NCBI GenBank assembly: GCA_042408535.1
Contig: JBHORA010000133.1
Span: 1-35,548, forward strand
Reading direction: 5' to 3'
DNA: 35,548 nt
Source: BPIH01 sp042408535
GTDB taxonomy: Bacteria > Chloroflexota > Limnocylindria > Limnocylindrales > CSP1-4
Positions 1 to 7,526 of the stretch are shown in pieces. Within the stretch, counting starts at the first letter, position 1; each line of letters starts with the position of its first letter. The position numbers and the translations under genes are program-made. The notes under the pieces were generated by a model. The model was not told where the DNA came from. It did no database searches and saw only the letters and a list, made by a program, of their open reading frames with translations.

Positions 1-1
1 C

Positions 2-1231
2 GTGCCCCCGAACCACCGCCGCGGCGCGGCCCTCGCTCCGACCGTTGCCGCCCTCTTCCTCGTCGCCCTTGCCCTCCGGCCACCCCTCGTCGGCATCGGA
101 CCCTTGCTGCCGGCCATCGAGCGGGATCTCCGCATCGGTCACGGCCCGGCCGGCCTCCTCGGCGCGATCCCGGTCCTCTGCATGGGGCTCTTCGCGCCCC
201 TCGGCTCGTGGCTCGCCCGCCGGATCGGTGCCGGGATGGCGATCGCCGTCGCCGTCGGGGCCATCGCCGGCTTCGGCTTCCTCCGGGCCCTCGCTCCGGA
301 GGCGGTGACCGTCATCGCCACGACCTTCGCCATCGGGGTCGGGATCGGCCTCGTCGGCCCCATCCTGACGATCGTTGTCCACGACCGCGCCCCCGAGCGG
401 CCGGCCCTCGCCACCGGCGCCTACGCAACCGGCATCATCCTCGGGGCGACGATCTCGGGCGCCGCCGCCGTCCCGCTCGCCGGACCGGACGGCGATTGGC
501 GGCGAGCCCTCGTCGTCTTCGCCCTCGCTGCCGGCGGTTCCCTGGCAGCCTGGCTCCTCCTCGAACGCCCGCGTCGCCTCCGTCTCGGCGCGCGTCGCGT
601 CCCCGCCGAGGACGACCCGCCGGCGATCGCCTGGCGGGACCGCCGGGGCTGGATCCTCGCCCTCGTCTTCGGCCTCCAGTCCGTCCTCTTCTACGCCATC
701 GTCGCCTGGCTGCCCCTCATCCAGATCGAGCGGGGCTGGAGCGAGGCCTCGGCCGGCTTCCTCGTCGCCCTCATGAACGGCATCTCCCTGGCGAGCGTCC
801 TCGGCGTGCCGGCCCTCGCCGATCGCCACGGCGAGCGCCGCCTCCAGCTCGCCGCCTCGAGCGTCCTCTCCCTGACCGGCCTCCTTGGGCTGACGACGCT
901 GCCCGCCCTCGTGCCCCTCTGGGTGTGCCTCCTCGGTCTCGGGCTCGGCGCCGTCTTCCCCCTCGCCCTCACCCTCCCCGTCGACCTCGCCGCCGACCCC
1001 CACGAGGTCGGGCGCCTGGCGGCGATCATGCTCCTCGGTGGCTACGTGCTCTCCGCCGTTGGCCCGCTCCTCCTCGGCGTCCTCCGGGACGCCCTCGGCG
1101 ACTTCCAGGCCGGGCTCTGGCTCCTCGTGGCGACGGCCCTCGGCCTCGTCCTCAGCTCGTGGGGGCTCGTGCCGCCGGGCCTCGGCCGACCGACGGCCGG
1201 ACGGCGGGCCGAAGGACCGGCGATCGGCTAG
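2..1231 (+). CDS. MFS transporter, CynX/NimT-like
   Basis: A polytopic inner-membrane permease of 409 residues with about 12 hydrophobic segments in two halves, joined by a charged central loop around residues 190-215 (many Arg, Asp and Pro). The opening TM1 with LRPPLVGIGPLLPAI and the acidic-to-basic loop GSWLARRIG after TM2 resemble the cyanate/nitroimidazole (CynX/NimT) branch of the major facilitator superfamily. The substrate cannot be read from sequence. The GTG at the window edge leaves a short cytoplasmic N-terminus before TM1, which fits a true start, but an earlier start outside the window cannot be excluded. It ends in TAG. No partner gene is adjacent: a repeat-rich gap separates it from the convergent VanW gene. 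Confidence 0.8.
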   Translation: MPPNHRRGAALAPTVAALFLVALALRPPLVGIGPLLPAIERDLRIGHGPAGLLGAIPVLCMGLFAPLGSWLARRIGAGMAIAVAVGAIAGFGFLRALAPEAVTVIATTFAIGVGIGLVGPILTIVVHDRAPERPALATGAYATGIILGATISGAAAVPLAGPDGDWRRALVVFALAAGGSLAAWLLLERPRRLRLGARRVPAEDDPPAIAWRDRRGWILALVFGLQSVLFYAIVAWLPLIQIERGWSEASAGFLVALMNGISLASVLGVPALADRHGERRLQLAASSVLSLTGLLGLTTLPALVPLWVCLLGLGLGAVFPLALTLPVDLAADPHEVGRLAAIMLLGGYVLSAVGPLLLGVLRDALGDFQAGLWLLVATALGLVLSSWGLVPPGLGRPTAGRRAEGPAIG

Positions 1232-1260
1232 GAGCGGCAGCCCCCGGGGCCCACCGGGGC

Positions 1261-1320
1261 AGCCAGTGGCCCGCCGGGGCAGCCAGTGGCCCGCCGGGGC
1301 AGCCAGTGGCCCGCCGGGGC
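1261..1320. repeat. Three exact 20-bp tandem repeats
   Basis: The unit agccagtggcccgccggggc occurs three times without a mismatch, preceded by a decayed copy at 1241-1260. It lies in the noncoding gap between the stop codons of two convergent genes and encodes nothing recognisable. It looks like a minisatellite made by slippage. Confidence 0.9.
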
Positions 1321-1336
1321 ACACCGCGCCGGCGGA

Positions 1337-1412
1337 CGACCGCCGACCCCTCGGGCGACCGCCGACCCCTCGGACAACCGCCGACCCCTCGGACGACCGC
1401 CGACCCCTCGGG
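1337..1412. repeat. Four 19-bp tandem repeats
   Basis: Four contiguous copies of a 19-bp unit, cgaccgccgacccctcggg, with single-base variation between copies. The block starts 16 bp after the 20-bp repeat block, in the same gap (1232-1531). There is no spacer between units, so it is not CRISPR-like. The remainder of the gap up to 1531 shows no gene, and no clear hairpin with a T-run for the convergent transcripts. Confidence 0.9.
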
Positions 1413-1531
1413 CGACGCCGCTCGACGGCGACCGCCGGGTGGGAGCCGGGCGCAGGTCGGCCCCGGCGCCGCTGGAGCTCGGATCCAGCGGATCGACCGG
1501 ACGAGGACCCTGGTCGCCGTCCTCGGGGCCG

Positions 1532-3493
1532 TTACGGGCTCGGGGTCGGCTCGGGGGTGGCGCTCGGAGCCGGGGTCGGGCTCGGAGCCGGGGTCGGGCT
1601 GGGCGCCGGGGTCGGCGAGCCCCCGGTCCCCGGGTTCGAGCCGCCTGTCCCGACGAGGACGACGCCCGTGATCCGTGTGTAGTGGGAGTAGTACGTCTCC
1701 TGGTGGATGATCCGCCCCGATCCATCCCGGACCGTTCGGGTCACCCAGACATCCATGCCGTCGACCGGGTACTCGACCCGCTTGCGGACGCCGGCCGGCA
1801 GCGTGTCGGTGTACTCGATCGTGTCCGAGGCCGGCCGGACGTTCTTCACGATCGGCTTCGAGAAGGTGACGATCCGGTCGTTCGGGACGCTCCAGAGCTC
1901 GAACCTCACGAACCCGCGGCCGCCGCTCCGGCCCGTGTAGCCCCGGATGAGCACCGGATACCGGGTGTCGTTCGTCCACGACATCGTCTGGACCGAGCCG
2001 GAGGCGCTCTGGAAGACCGTTGCATCGAGCCCGAGGGGATAGCGGGAGATGTAGTAGTAGTGGTTCCGCCGGGCCCCCATCTCGAAGCCGGCTCGGAGGG
2101 CCGCGTTGAAGAGCGTCGTCGAGGTCGAGCAGATCCCTCCAGCGAGGGCGCCGGTCGGCTCCGTCTTGCCGTTGATGATCGCCCCGCCGTCCCGGTAGCC
2201 CCGCTCTCGGGTGATCGGGCCGAGCGCCTTCCAGAAGTCGAAGGTCTCGCCCGGGCCGACGACCTGGCCGTCGATGTCCCTGGCCGGAATCCAGATGTTG
2301 GCCCCGAAGCCGTTGCGCTCGCTGATCTCGAAGTAGGTCGTCCACGTCGAGATCCTCGTCATGCGCGGGGCGAGCTTTTCGGCTTCCTCCGTCGTGAGGG
2401 CCGGGGGGACGCTCTGGACCGCGAGCTCCACCGGCCCCTCGGTTGCCTCAGTACCCCGCCGGTTGAGGGCGGTGACGATCCGCTCGGTCGAGAGGCCGAC
2501 GTCGAGCTGCCTGCCCTCCACCCCGGCCTCGACGCCGACGATCTGCCCGTTTCGGCCGGTCAGGAAGCGGGCGTCCCGGGGCTCTCGGGCGAGCTGTTTG
2601 GCAAGGGTCTGGAGAGACCGCTCGACCCGCTCGGGGTCGACAACTGGCAGGTAGCGACCATCGCCCGTAACCTCGAACCGGAGCCAGCCCCGCACCGTCG
2701 GACCGTCGATCGTCCAGCGGTCCGCCCCGGCCGTGACGACGAGCTCGGCGGCCATCCGCTCCGCCCGCGTCTTCGCGATCTCGGCGTCGATGGTCGTCAC
2801 CGCGGGGCGAACCGAAGTCCGCTCGACGGAGACGGTCAGCGCCTCGATCGCCGTCGGGGCGGCGAGCGCCTCCCGAACCTGCCCGAGGACGGCCGCCGCA
2901 TCGACGGCGAGGCCGTATCGGCCGGGCTCGACGACGAAGCCGGCCTCCCCGTCTCGGACCGCCGCATCCTTCGGGGCGACGGCGAGGCTCGCCAGCGTCG
3001 CCTCGAGGCGACGCTCGAGGGCCGCCCCGTCGAAGCGGACGAGGGGTCCGAGGACGACCCCGGAGACCGCAGATCGAGCTTCGAGGATCGCCCGCTCGAG
3101 GGGGGATCCAGTCCGGCCGACGCTCATGGCTGCGGCCACCATCGCCTCGACGTCCGGCTCACGCCCGACCTGGCCGAGGGGTAGGCGGCGCTCCTCGTCG
3201 CCGGCGACGAGACGGAGCTCGCCCCCGGCCAAAGGTGCGTAGGCCGCGGCAAGGCGCGCCGCCGCGGTCCCAGGGTCGAGCCCGGACAGGTCCACCGACC
3301 CGACGCGAACGCCGGGCAGGATCCGCCCGGTGTACACCTCCTCGTAGGCGTAGAAGGCCGTCGTCGCGGCGGCGAAGACGGCGAGGAGTCCGACGAGGAA
3401 GGCGAGACCGAAGCGCAGCCATCGGCTGCGGGGGCGGAGATCGATGGCCGGGGCCCGTTCGCCGATCACATCGGGCCGGGCTTCGCTCGTCAT
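1532..3493 (-). CDS. VanW family protein with peptidoglycan-binding-like repeats
   Basis: A 653-residue exported, membrane-anchored protein. A cytoplasmic stretch precedes one TM helix at about residues 26-48 (FGLAFLVGLLAVFAAATTAF). Residues about 55-370 form two repeats of the YoaR/PG-binding-4 type. A VanW domain starts near residue 381 and carries the family hallmark GPGETFDFWKALG, then GGICSTSTTLFNAAL. The family is linked to the Gram-positive cell wall, but its biochemistry is not settled. The C-terminus is a low-complexity Pro/Thr/Ser tail encoded by 18-bp repeats. The ATG at 3493 has no Shine-Dalgarno sequence; a -10-like hexamer lies only six bases upstream, which suggests a leaderless mRNA. 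The gene follows jag in the same direction after about 180 bp. Confidence 0.85.
   Translation of the reverse strand: MTSEARPDVIGERAPAIDLRPRSRWLRFGLAFLVGLLAVFAAATTAFYAYEEVYTGRILPGVRVGSVDLSGLDPGTAAARLAAAYAPLAGGELRLVAGDEERRLPLGQVGREPDVEAMVAAAMSVGRTGSPLERAILEARSAVSGVVLGPLVRFDGAALERRLEATLASLAVAPKDAAVRDGEAGFVVEPGRYGLAVDAAAVLGQVREALAAPTAIEALTVSVERTSVRPAVTTIDAEIAKTRAERMAAELVVTAGADRWTIDGPTVRGWLRFEVTGDGRYLPVVDPERVERSLQTLAKQLAREPRDARFLTGRNGQIVGVEAGVEGRQLDVGLSTERIVTALNRRGTEATEGPVELAVQSVPPALTTEEAEKLAPRMTRISTWTTYFEISERNGFGANIWIPARDIDGQVVGPGETFDFWKALGPITRERGYRDGGAIINGKTEPTGALAGGICSTSTTLFNAALRAGFEMGARRNHYYYISRYPLGLDATVFQSASGSVQTMSWTNDTRYPVLIRGYTGRSGGRGFVRFELWSVPNDRIVTFSKPIVKNVRPASDTIEYTDTLPAGVRKRVEYPVDGMDVWVTRTVRDGSGRIIHQETYYSHYTRITGVVLVGTGGSNPGTGGSPTPAPSPTPAPSPTPAPSATPEPTPSP
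1562..1615 (-). repeat. 18-bp coding repeats for a Pro/Thr/Ser tail
   Basis: Three 18-bp units (two identical gctcggagccggggtcgg copies, one diverged) encode repeats of Pro-Ala-Pro-Ser-Pro-Thr type at the C-terminus of the VanW protein. Such tails usually act as extended wall-spanning linkers. Copy number is likely to vary between strains. Confidence 0.8.
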
Positions 3494-3499
3494 GGCGGC

Positions 3500-3505
3500 A
3501 TCCTA
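3500..3505 (-). promoter_or_regulatory. Putative -10 element of a leaderless VanW promoter
   Basis: On the minus strand TAGGAT ends six bases before the ATG at 3493, so transcription would be expected to begin at or next to the start codon. No purine-rich ribosome site is present in the intervening bases. The -35 is weak (ATGGAT at 17-bp spacing). Confidence 0.4.
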
Positions 3506-3677
3506 GCAAGACTCAGTCGATGATCCATGAACGCGGGTCCTGGACGAGCGCGGCGAGCCGAACGTGACGCGGCAGACCGTGGCAGTCAGCAGGGATCCAT
3601 CATCGGCCCCGCCAGCCTGTCCGGGGGCGAACGACACGTCCATCCCCCAAACGTCCCCCTCGGTGACGGCCTCGAGG

Positions 3678-4637
3678 CTAGTCCGGCTTCGGCAGGACGA
3701 CGACGCGCCGGTTCGGCTCCTCTCCGATCGACTGGGTCGCCACGGCCGGGTGGTCCCGAAGCTCCAGATGGACCCAGCGCCGCTCGAGGGCGGGCATCGG
3801 CTCGAGCTGGAGCATCTTGCCCGTCTCAACGACCCGGGCCGCCGCCCGGCGGGCGAGGTCCCGGAGCTGCCGCTCGCGGCGACCCCGGTAGTCCTCGACG
3901 TCGACGAGGATCCGGGTCCAGACACCGAGGCGCTTGGCGAGCATGAGGTTCACGAGGTGCTGGAGGGCCGACAGGCGCTCGCCCTTGCGGCCGATGAGAG
4001 CCCCGAGCGACTGCCGCCCGCCCTCGCTCACGATGTTCAGGCGACTCGTCTCGCCGGCGATGACGTCGATCCGGACCCGAAACCCCATCCGGGCCATGAG
4101 CTCGGCCAGGACCTCCTTCGCCACGGCGAGGTTCTCGGGGGTCGCCGCGACCGCCGCCAGTTCGGCCTGCTCAGCGGCGAGAGAGGCGCGGGCTGGGCTG
4201 AGCTCGGCGACGTCGCGCTCGGCGACGGGCGACATCTCGGGGCGGCCCACCCGGGGCGGTCGCTCCCGGCGGCGGTCGGGCCGGGGACCGCGCTCCGGGT
4301 GAGGAGCTCGGGGCGGCAGGCCGGGGCCCCGGAGTCCCTCTCGGGCTGGGACCCACGGTCGCCGCTCCTCGCGCCCGGGTCGCGGCGCCCCGGGCCGGGG
4401 CCCCGGGCGAGCAAGGGGCTGGCTCGCCGCCGCTTCGCGCTTCGGGGCCGCGCCGCCGAGGAGGGCCCGGGGAGCGGCCAGGATCCGGGCCGGCTCGGCA
4501 CCCATGCCGAGGACGCCCCGGCTGCCCGGAGTGAGGATCTCGAAATCGAGGTCGTCGAGGCCGACGCCAAACTCCTCCCGGGCGGCGCGGATGGCCTCTT
4601 CGACGGTCTTGCCGGTGAATTCCTTGTAGGCACTCAT
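3678..4637 (-). CDS. jag: Jag/KhpB RNA-binding protein
   Basis: A cytoplasmic RNA-binding protein of 319 residues. The Jag N-terminal domain (residues 1-50, KEFTGKTVEEAIRAAREEFG) is followed by a long Pro/Arg linker (about 65-140). A KH domain carries the GxxG loop as LIGRKGE, and an R3H domain at the C-terminus shows the R-x3-H motif as RRWVH. In Firmicutes KhpB pairs with KhpA and influences cell division and elongation; here that role is inferred from family. The start MSAYKEF was chosen because the Jag domain begins there and GAGGGAG lies upstream. Its ATG is separated by one base from the yidC stop, the usual yidC-jag coupling. It ends in TAG. The linker is longer than in many homologues. 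Confidence 0.93.
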   Translation of the reverse strand: MSAYKEFTGKTVEEAIRAAREEFGVGLDDLDFEILTPGSRGVLGMGAEPARILAAPRALLGGAAPKREAAASQPLARPGPRPGAPRPGREERRPWVPAREGLRGPGLPPRAPHPERGPRPDRRRERPPRVGRPEMSPVAERDVAELSPARASLAAEQAELAAVAATPENLAVAKEVLAELMARMGFRVRIDVIAGETSRLNIVSEGGRQSLGALIGRKGERLSALQHLVNLMLAKRLGVWTRILVDVEDYRGRRERQLRDLARRAAARVVETGKMLQLEPMPALERRWVHLELRDHPAVATQSIGEEPNRRVVVLPKPD

Positions 4638-4638
4638 G

Positions 4639-5862
4639 TCAGCGTCGTCTCCCTCGGCGACCCCGTCCGCGGCTCGGGCGGATCGTCCGCTGGGCCGAGA
4701 GTACTCGGTCGACCGGTGCGGCCGAGGCAGCCGGTCCGGCACGGTCCGGTAGCGGGTTCGGCGCCGGAACCTCGACGGGGAAGCGTGGCTTGTGGTTGCG
4801 GGCAAAGTCGGGATACCAGCCGAAGAGCGGAAACATCGAGCCCCAGCCGATGATGAGGTATTGCTGGACGATCGAAAAGACCGTCGTCGTGATCCAGTAG
4901 ATGAAGAGGCCGGCCGGCAGGATCCCACCGTAGGCGATGGAGATGAAGGGCAGGAAGAGCGCCATCTGCCGCTGGACGCGGACGTTCGGGTCGGTGTTCG
5001 TGGGATCGGGTGGCGGAAGGGTCATCCGGCTCTGCACGAGCTGGAGGATGGCCGACACGATCGCCAGGCCGCTCACTCCGAAGCCGAAGATGGAGAAGAG
5101 GATCTCGGGCCGGCTCCAATCGATCCCGAAGGCGACCGGGTTCAGGCAGGGGTTCGTGACGTGGCCGTTGGCGTCGACGATCGGGGTCGGGTCGCAGCCG
5201 AGCCGAATGGGGGTCATCGCCTGGGGATTGAAGTTCGTCAGGCCCTGGCTGATGACCGAGTACATCGGGATGAGGAGCATGAACTGGACAAGGATCGGCA
5301 AGCAACCCGAGGTGGGGCTGATGCCGCGCTCCCGGTAGAAGCGCTGCTGCGCCTCGAGGGCCTTCGCCCGATCGCCCTTGTAGCGTCGCTGGATCTCCCG
5401 CAGCTCGGGCATGAGGAGTTGCATCCGCCGTTGAGAGACGATCTGACGCCGGAAGGGCGGAACGAGGAGGGCGCGGATGACGATCGTCAGGATGACGATG
5501 GCCACGGCGATGTTCTTCTGGCCGAGGACAGCCTCGAGGCCGAGGTCGATGATGACGAGGGCGTTGAAGAGGAGCCAGAAGACCGGGGTGAAGAGCCAGG
5601 CGAGGAGATCGACCGGGTTGGCGCCGGGGTTCGCTGGCTGGAGGGGAACGGCCGCCGGTGGCAGGTGGCTCGCCGCCGGCGATGCCGGCGCGGTCGGCGA
5701 GGAGCCGATCGAGGGGGCAGCCGTCGCGGCTGGGCTCGAGCTCGCCCCTGGCGCTCCGCCAGCACACGCCGCCACGAGGAGGGCGAGTCCAAGGAGGGCG
5801 ACAATGGGCACCAGTCGGCTGCGTCGCTCGGCGCGGCGGGACCGACGGGCGGGCTGGTCCAC
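4639..5862 (-). CDS. yidC: Membrane protein insertase YidC/OxaA
   Basis: This protein inserts and folds membrane proteins, alone or with Sec, and is 407 residues from the chosen start. It is the short Gram-positive type without the large periplasmic domain. A lipoprotein signal ends in LLVAAC with Cys33 as the lipidated residue, followed by a Pro/Ala/Ser-rich stretch. Helices then begin at DLLAWLFTPVFWLLFNALVI. The conserved arginine of the hydrophilic groove is seen in TIVIRALLVPPF, and the coiled cytoplasmic hairpin is LREIQRRYKGDRAKALEAQQ. The tail is Arg-rich. The GTG at 5862 is preferred over an ATG at 5922 because GGAGGGAG sits just upstream and it avoids overlap with yidD. It lies 17 bp after yidD and directly before jag. 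Confidence 0.93.
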   Translation of the reverse strand: MDQPARRSRRAERRSRLVPIVALLGLALLVAACAGGAPGASSSPAATAAPSIGSSPTAPASPAASHLPPAAVPLQPANPGANPVDLLAWLFTPVFWLLFNALVIIDLGLEAVLGQKNIAVAIVILTIVIRALLVPPFRRQIVSQRRMQLLMPELREIQRRYKGDRAKALEAQQRFYRERGISPTSGCLPILVQFMLLIPMYSVISQGLTNFNPQAMTPIRLGCDPTPIVDANGHVTNPCLNPVAFGIDWSRPEILFSIFGFGVSGLAIVSAILQLVQSRMTLPPPDPTNTDPNVRVQRQMALFLPFISIAYGGILPAGLFIYWITTTVFSIVQQYLIIGWGSMFPLFGWYPDFARNHKPRFPVEVPAPNPLPDRAGPAASAAPVDRVLSAQRTIRPSRGRGRRGRRR

Positions 5863-5879
5863 GGCTCCCTCCGGGCGAT

Positions 5880-6086
5880 TCAGCGGACCGGGTCGTAGCC
5901 GCCCGGCGCCCAGGGATGGCAACGGGCGATCCGGCGGAGGCCGAGCCAGGTCCCCCGGAGAAGGCCATAGCGGGCGATGGCCTGCTCGGCGTAGTGGGAG
6001 CAGGTTGGCTCGTACCGGCAGCTCGGCGGCAGCCAGGCGAAGAGGATCCGGTAGAGGCGGATCGCGCCGATCCCGAGTCGCTTCAC
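5880..6086 (-). CDS. yidD: Membrane protein insertion efficiency factor YidD
   Basis: A 68-residue protein that helps insertion of membrane proteins with YidC. The family signature is clear: an amphipathic N-terminus, then CRYEPTCSHYA (Cys23, Cys29), RYG-x10-RI-RCHPW (Cys56) and a GGYDPV end. The start is GTG, and only a weak ribosome site is visible. It sits between rnpA and yidC in the usual order, with 19-bp and 17-bp gaps. Confidence 0.95.
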   Translation of the reverse strand: MKRLGIGAIRLYRILFAWLPPSCRYEPTCSHYAEQAIARYGLLRGTWLGLRRIARCHPWAPGGYDPVR

Positions 6087-6105
6087 GAGCGGGTTCCGAG
6101 CCGAG

Positions 6106-6441
6106 TCATCGATCGTTTCGACCTCCCAGGACGCCTCCCTGGCGGAGGACCCGTTCCAACGCTCCGACCAGTGCGCCGTGGTCGGCCTCGACGAGCGCGG
6201 GCCGGGCGATGATGAGGACGTCCCAGCCAGGCTGGAACGAGGGCGCCATCACCCTGAGCGCCTCGCGGAGCCGCCGACGGACGCGGTTCCGAACGACCGC
6301 CCCGCCGAGCTTGCGCCCGGTCGAGAGGCCGAAGCGAGTGACCTCGAGGTCGGTCCGGAGAAAACGGGCTGCGAGGAGCGGATGGGACCGCCGGGTCCCG
6401 GCTCGCTCGAGGGCCACGAAGTCCTCCGGACGGGAGAGCAT
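6106..6441 (-). CDS. rnpA: Ribonuclease P protein component
   Basis: The protein subunit of RNase P, which matures the 5' end of tRNAs. It is 111 residues, of normal length. The RNR signature is present as VVRNRVRRRLREAL (Arg51-Asn52 and onward), preceded by the beta strand FGLSTGRKLGGAV and an N-terminal region RPEDFVALERAGTRRSHPL that fits the substrate cleft. The ATG at 6441 was selected because the family begins a few residues before this motif. No good Shine-Dalgarno is visible, so translation is probably coupled to rpmH, whose stop lies 35 bp upstream. The catalytic RNA (rnpB) is not in the window. Confidence 0.92.
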   Translation of the reverse strand: MLSRPEDFVALERAGTRRSHPLLAARFLRTDLEVTRFGLSTGRKLGGAVVRNRVRRRLREALRVMAPSFQPGWDVLIIARPALVEADHGALVGALERVLRQGGVLGGRNDR

Positions 6442-6476
6442 GACGAGTCGCGGCGTCGTTCGGCCGCGCCGGTTCG

Positions 6477-6614
6477 TCAGGCCGTCAGGCGCTTGCGACC
6501 CTTGGCCCTTCGAGCTGCGAGAACGCGGCGACCGCCGGACGTCTTCATCCGGGCTCGGAAGCCGTGCTCCTTCGCGCGATGGCGCTTCTTGGGCTGGTAG
6601 GTCGGTTTGCCCAT
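6477..6614 (-). CDS. rpmH: 50S ribosomal protein L34
   Basis: A 45-residue basic ribosomal protein of the large subunit. The typical core is GKPTYQPKKRHRAKEHGFRA followed by RMKTSGGRRVLAARRAKGRKRL. The start at MGKPTY gives the normal length; a longer upstream frame adds Arg-rich residues without family support. It is the first gene of the leftward rpmH-rnpA-yidD-yidC-jag block that flanks dnaA in many bacteria. A good promoter lies about 110 bp upstream (6728-6757). Confidence 0.97.
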   Translation of the reverse strand: MGKPTYQPKKRHRAKEHGFRARMKTSGGRRVLAARRAKGRKRLTA

Positions 6615-6727
6615 GCGACGTGTCCGTGTCCTCTCCATCCGGCCTCGGGGCCTGGCGGTCGGCCGCCCCGAGAGGCACGCAAACGCGCCCGCGCCCATGA
6701 GCGCGTGGCGCGTTCGCCGTCGGCGGG

Positions 6728-6757
6728 ATGATAGGGGCCGGTCGGAGCCGGTGTCAA
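6728..6757 (-). promoter_or_regulatory. Sigma70-type promoter of the rpmH operon
   Basis: On the minus strand a perfect -35 TTGACA (6757-6752) is followed after 18 bp by TATCAT (6733-6728). Transcription would start near 6721 and give a leader of about 107 nt before rpmH. It is one of the best consensus matches in the window, in line with a ribosomal protein gene. Confidence 0.7.
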
Positions 6758-7167
6758 ACGCGCCCAGCCGCCTGGGCCGCCAGGGGGCACCCGGCGAGGT
6801 CGTCGGCGGCGCCGACGGCCGGCAGCCCCGTGGGCCCGCAGGGAGCCCCCACGGAGGCGGGCCGTTGCCGCCACCCGAACCCGCTGCGGGCGCCGAGGGC
6901 GGTCGGGGCCGAGGGCGGTCGTTTATTCACCCAGTGCATGCTCGCTGCCTGCCGCCAGTGGCGCGCACGCCTGCCGCGATCGCCGGCCCGGGCTTGCGGA
7001 AGGGGCCGGGCACACGCCGCCGTCACCCATTCATCGCAGGCATGGAAGGTTCAGCCCACCGACCTCGTTCCCTCCTTCGATGCGTCCCGCGCATGCGTGG
7101 CCCCGGCGCGGCCGGGACGCGCCACCGGTCATCCATCCCGCGCATCTCTGCCAGCTCCAGGCCGGTT

Positions 7168-7237
7168 TGCATTCCCACCATGCATCGCCGGCTCCGGCGG
7201 GCGCGGACTGCATTCCCGCCATGCATCGCCGGCTCCG
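7168..7237. repeat. Direct repeat, 29 bp, period 41
   Basis: Two copies of a 29-bp sequence (7168-7196 and 7209-7237), starting tgcattccc and containing ccatgcatcgccggctccg, differ at one base. Each includes the self-complementary ATGCAT. They lie between the dnaA and rpmH promoters. Their role is unknown; protein binding or origin architecture are possibilities. Confidence 0.85.
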
Positions 7238-7310
7238 ACGGGTCGAGGCCGGACGGCGACACACCCGCCGATACTCCCCATGGGTATCGGCGACGACCCG
7301 CGGAATCGCC

Positions 7311-7340
7311 TTGCGGTCCCCCTCCGGGCGGTGCTATCCT
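7311..7340 (+). promoter_or_regulatory. Candidate dnaA promoter
   Basis: TTGCGG (7311-7316), an 18-bp spacer, then TATCCT (7335-7340). It points at dnaA and would give a leader of about 180 nt. It is the best-spaced pair found in this stretch. Confidence 0.45.
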
Positions 7341-7526
7341 CACCACGCCCCGGCGCCGGGACGCTCGTGGGTAACCCCGGACGGAGCCCCCGGAGGACCC
7401 CCGAGAGCGGTTCGTCAGCCTGCTTCGGCGTCGGCCCGATCTCGCATCCGGTCCCCCCGACCCCGGCTACCGCGGCCGACGCCAAAGCAATCGAACGACG
7501 TTACTGAACGACAGGTCCTCGAGCCG

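Larger units (their letters stand above)
6615..7526. other. Intergenic region between divergent rpmH and dnaA
   Basis: About 0.9 kb without a supportable gene. It holds an rpmH promoter (6728-6757), a candidate dnaA promoter (7311-7340) and two 41-bp-spaced repeat copies (7168-7237). One loose DnaA-box-like 9-mer, TTATTCACC, lies at 6923-6931. The 5' leader of dnaA would be about 180 nt. It could be part of a bipartite origin with 8877-9254, but most of the good DnaA boxes are on the other side of dnaA. Confidence 0.7.

Noticed and set aside
1337..1412. CRISPR array
   Set aside because: Units are contiguous with no spacers and no cas genes are near.
3503..3677. Short minus-strand peptide between jag and the VanW gene
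   Set aside because: Codon choice is unlike neighbours, there is no family resemblance, and the open frame merely continues out of the jag region in another phase.
6923..6931. DnaA box in the rpmH-dnaA gap
   Set aside because: TTATTCACC has two mismatches, one at an important central position, and stands alone. It is mentioned only as a loose match.
6615..7526. Small coding genes in the rpmH-dnaA gap, including an N-terminal extension of DnaA to 7080
   Set aside because: Frames there are Arg/Pro/Ala-rich with no family similarity, and cross the repeats and the candidate promoter.
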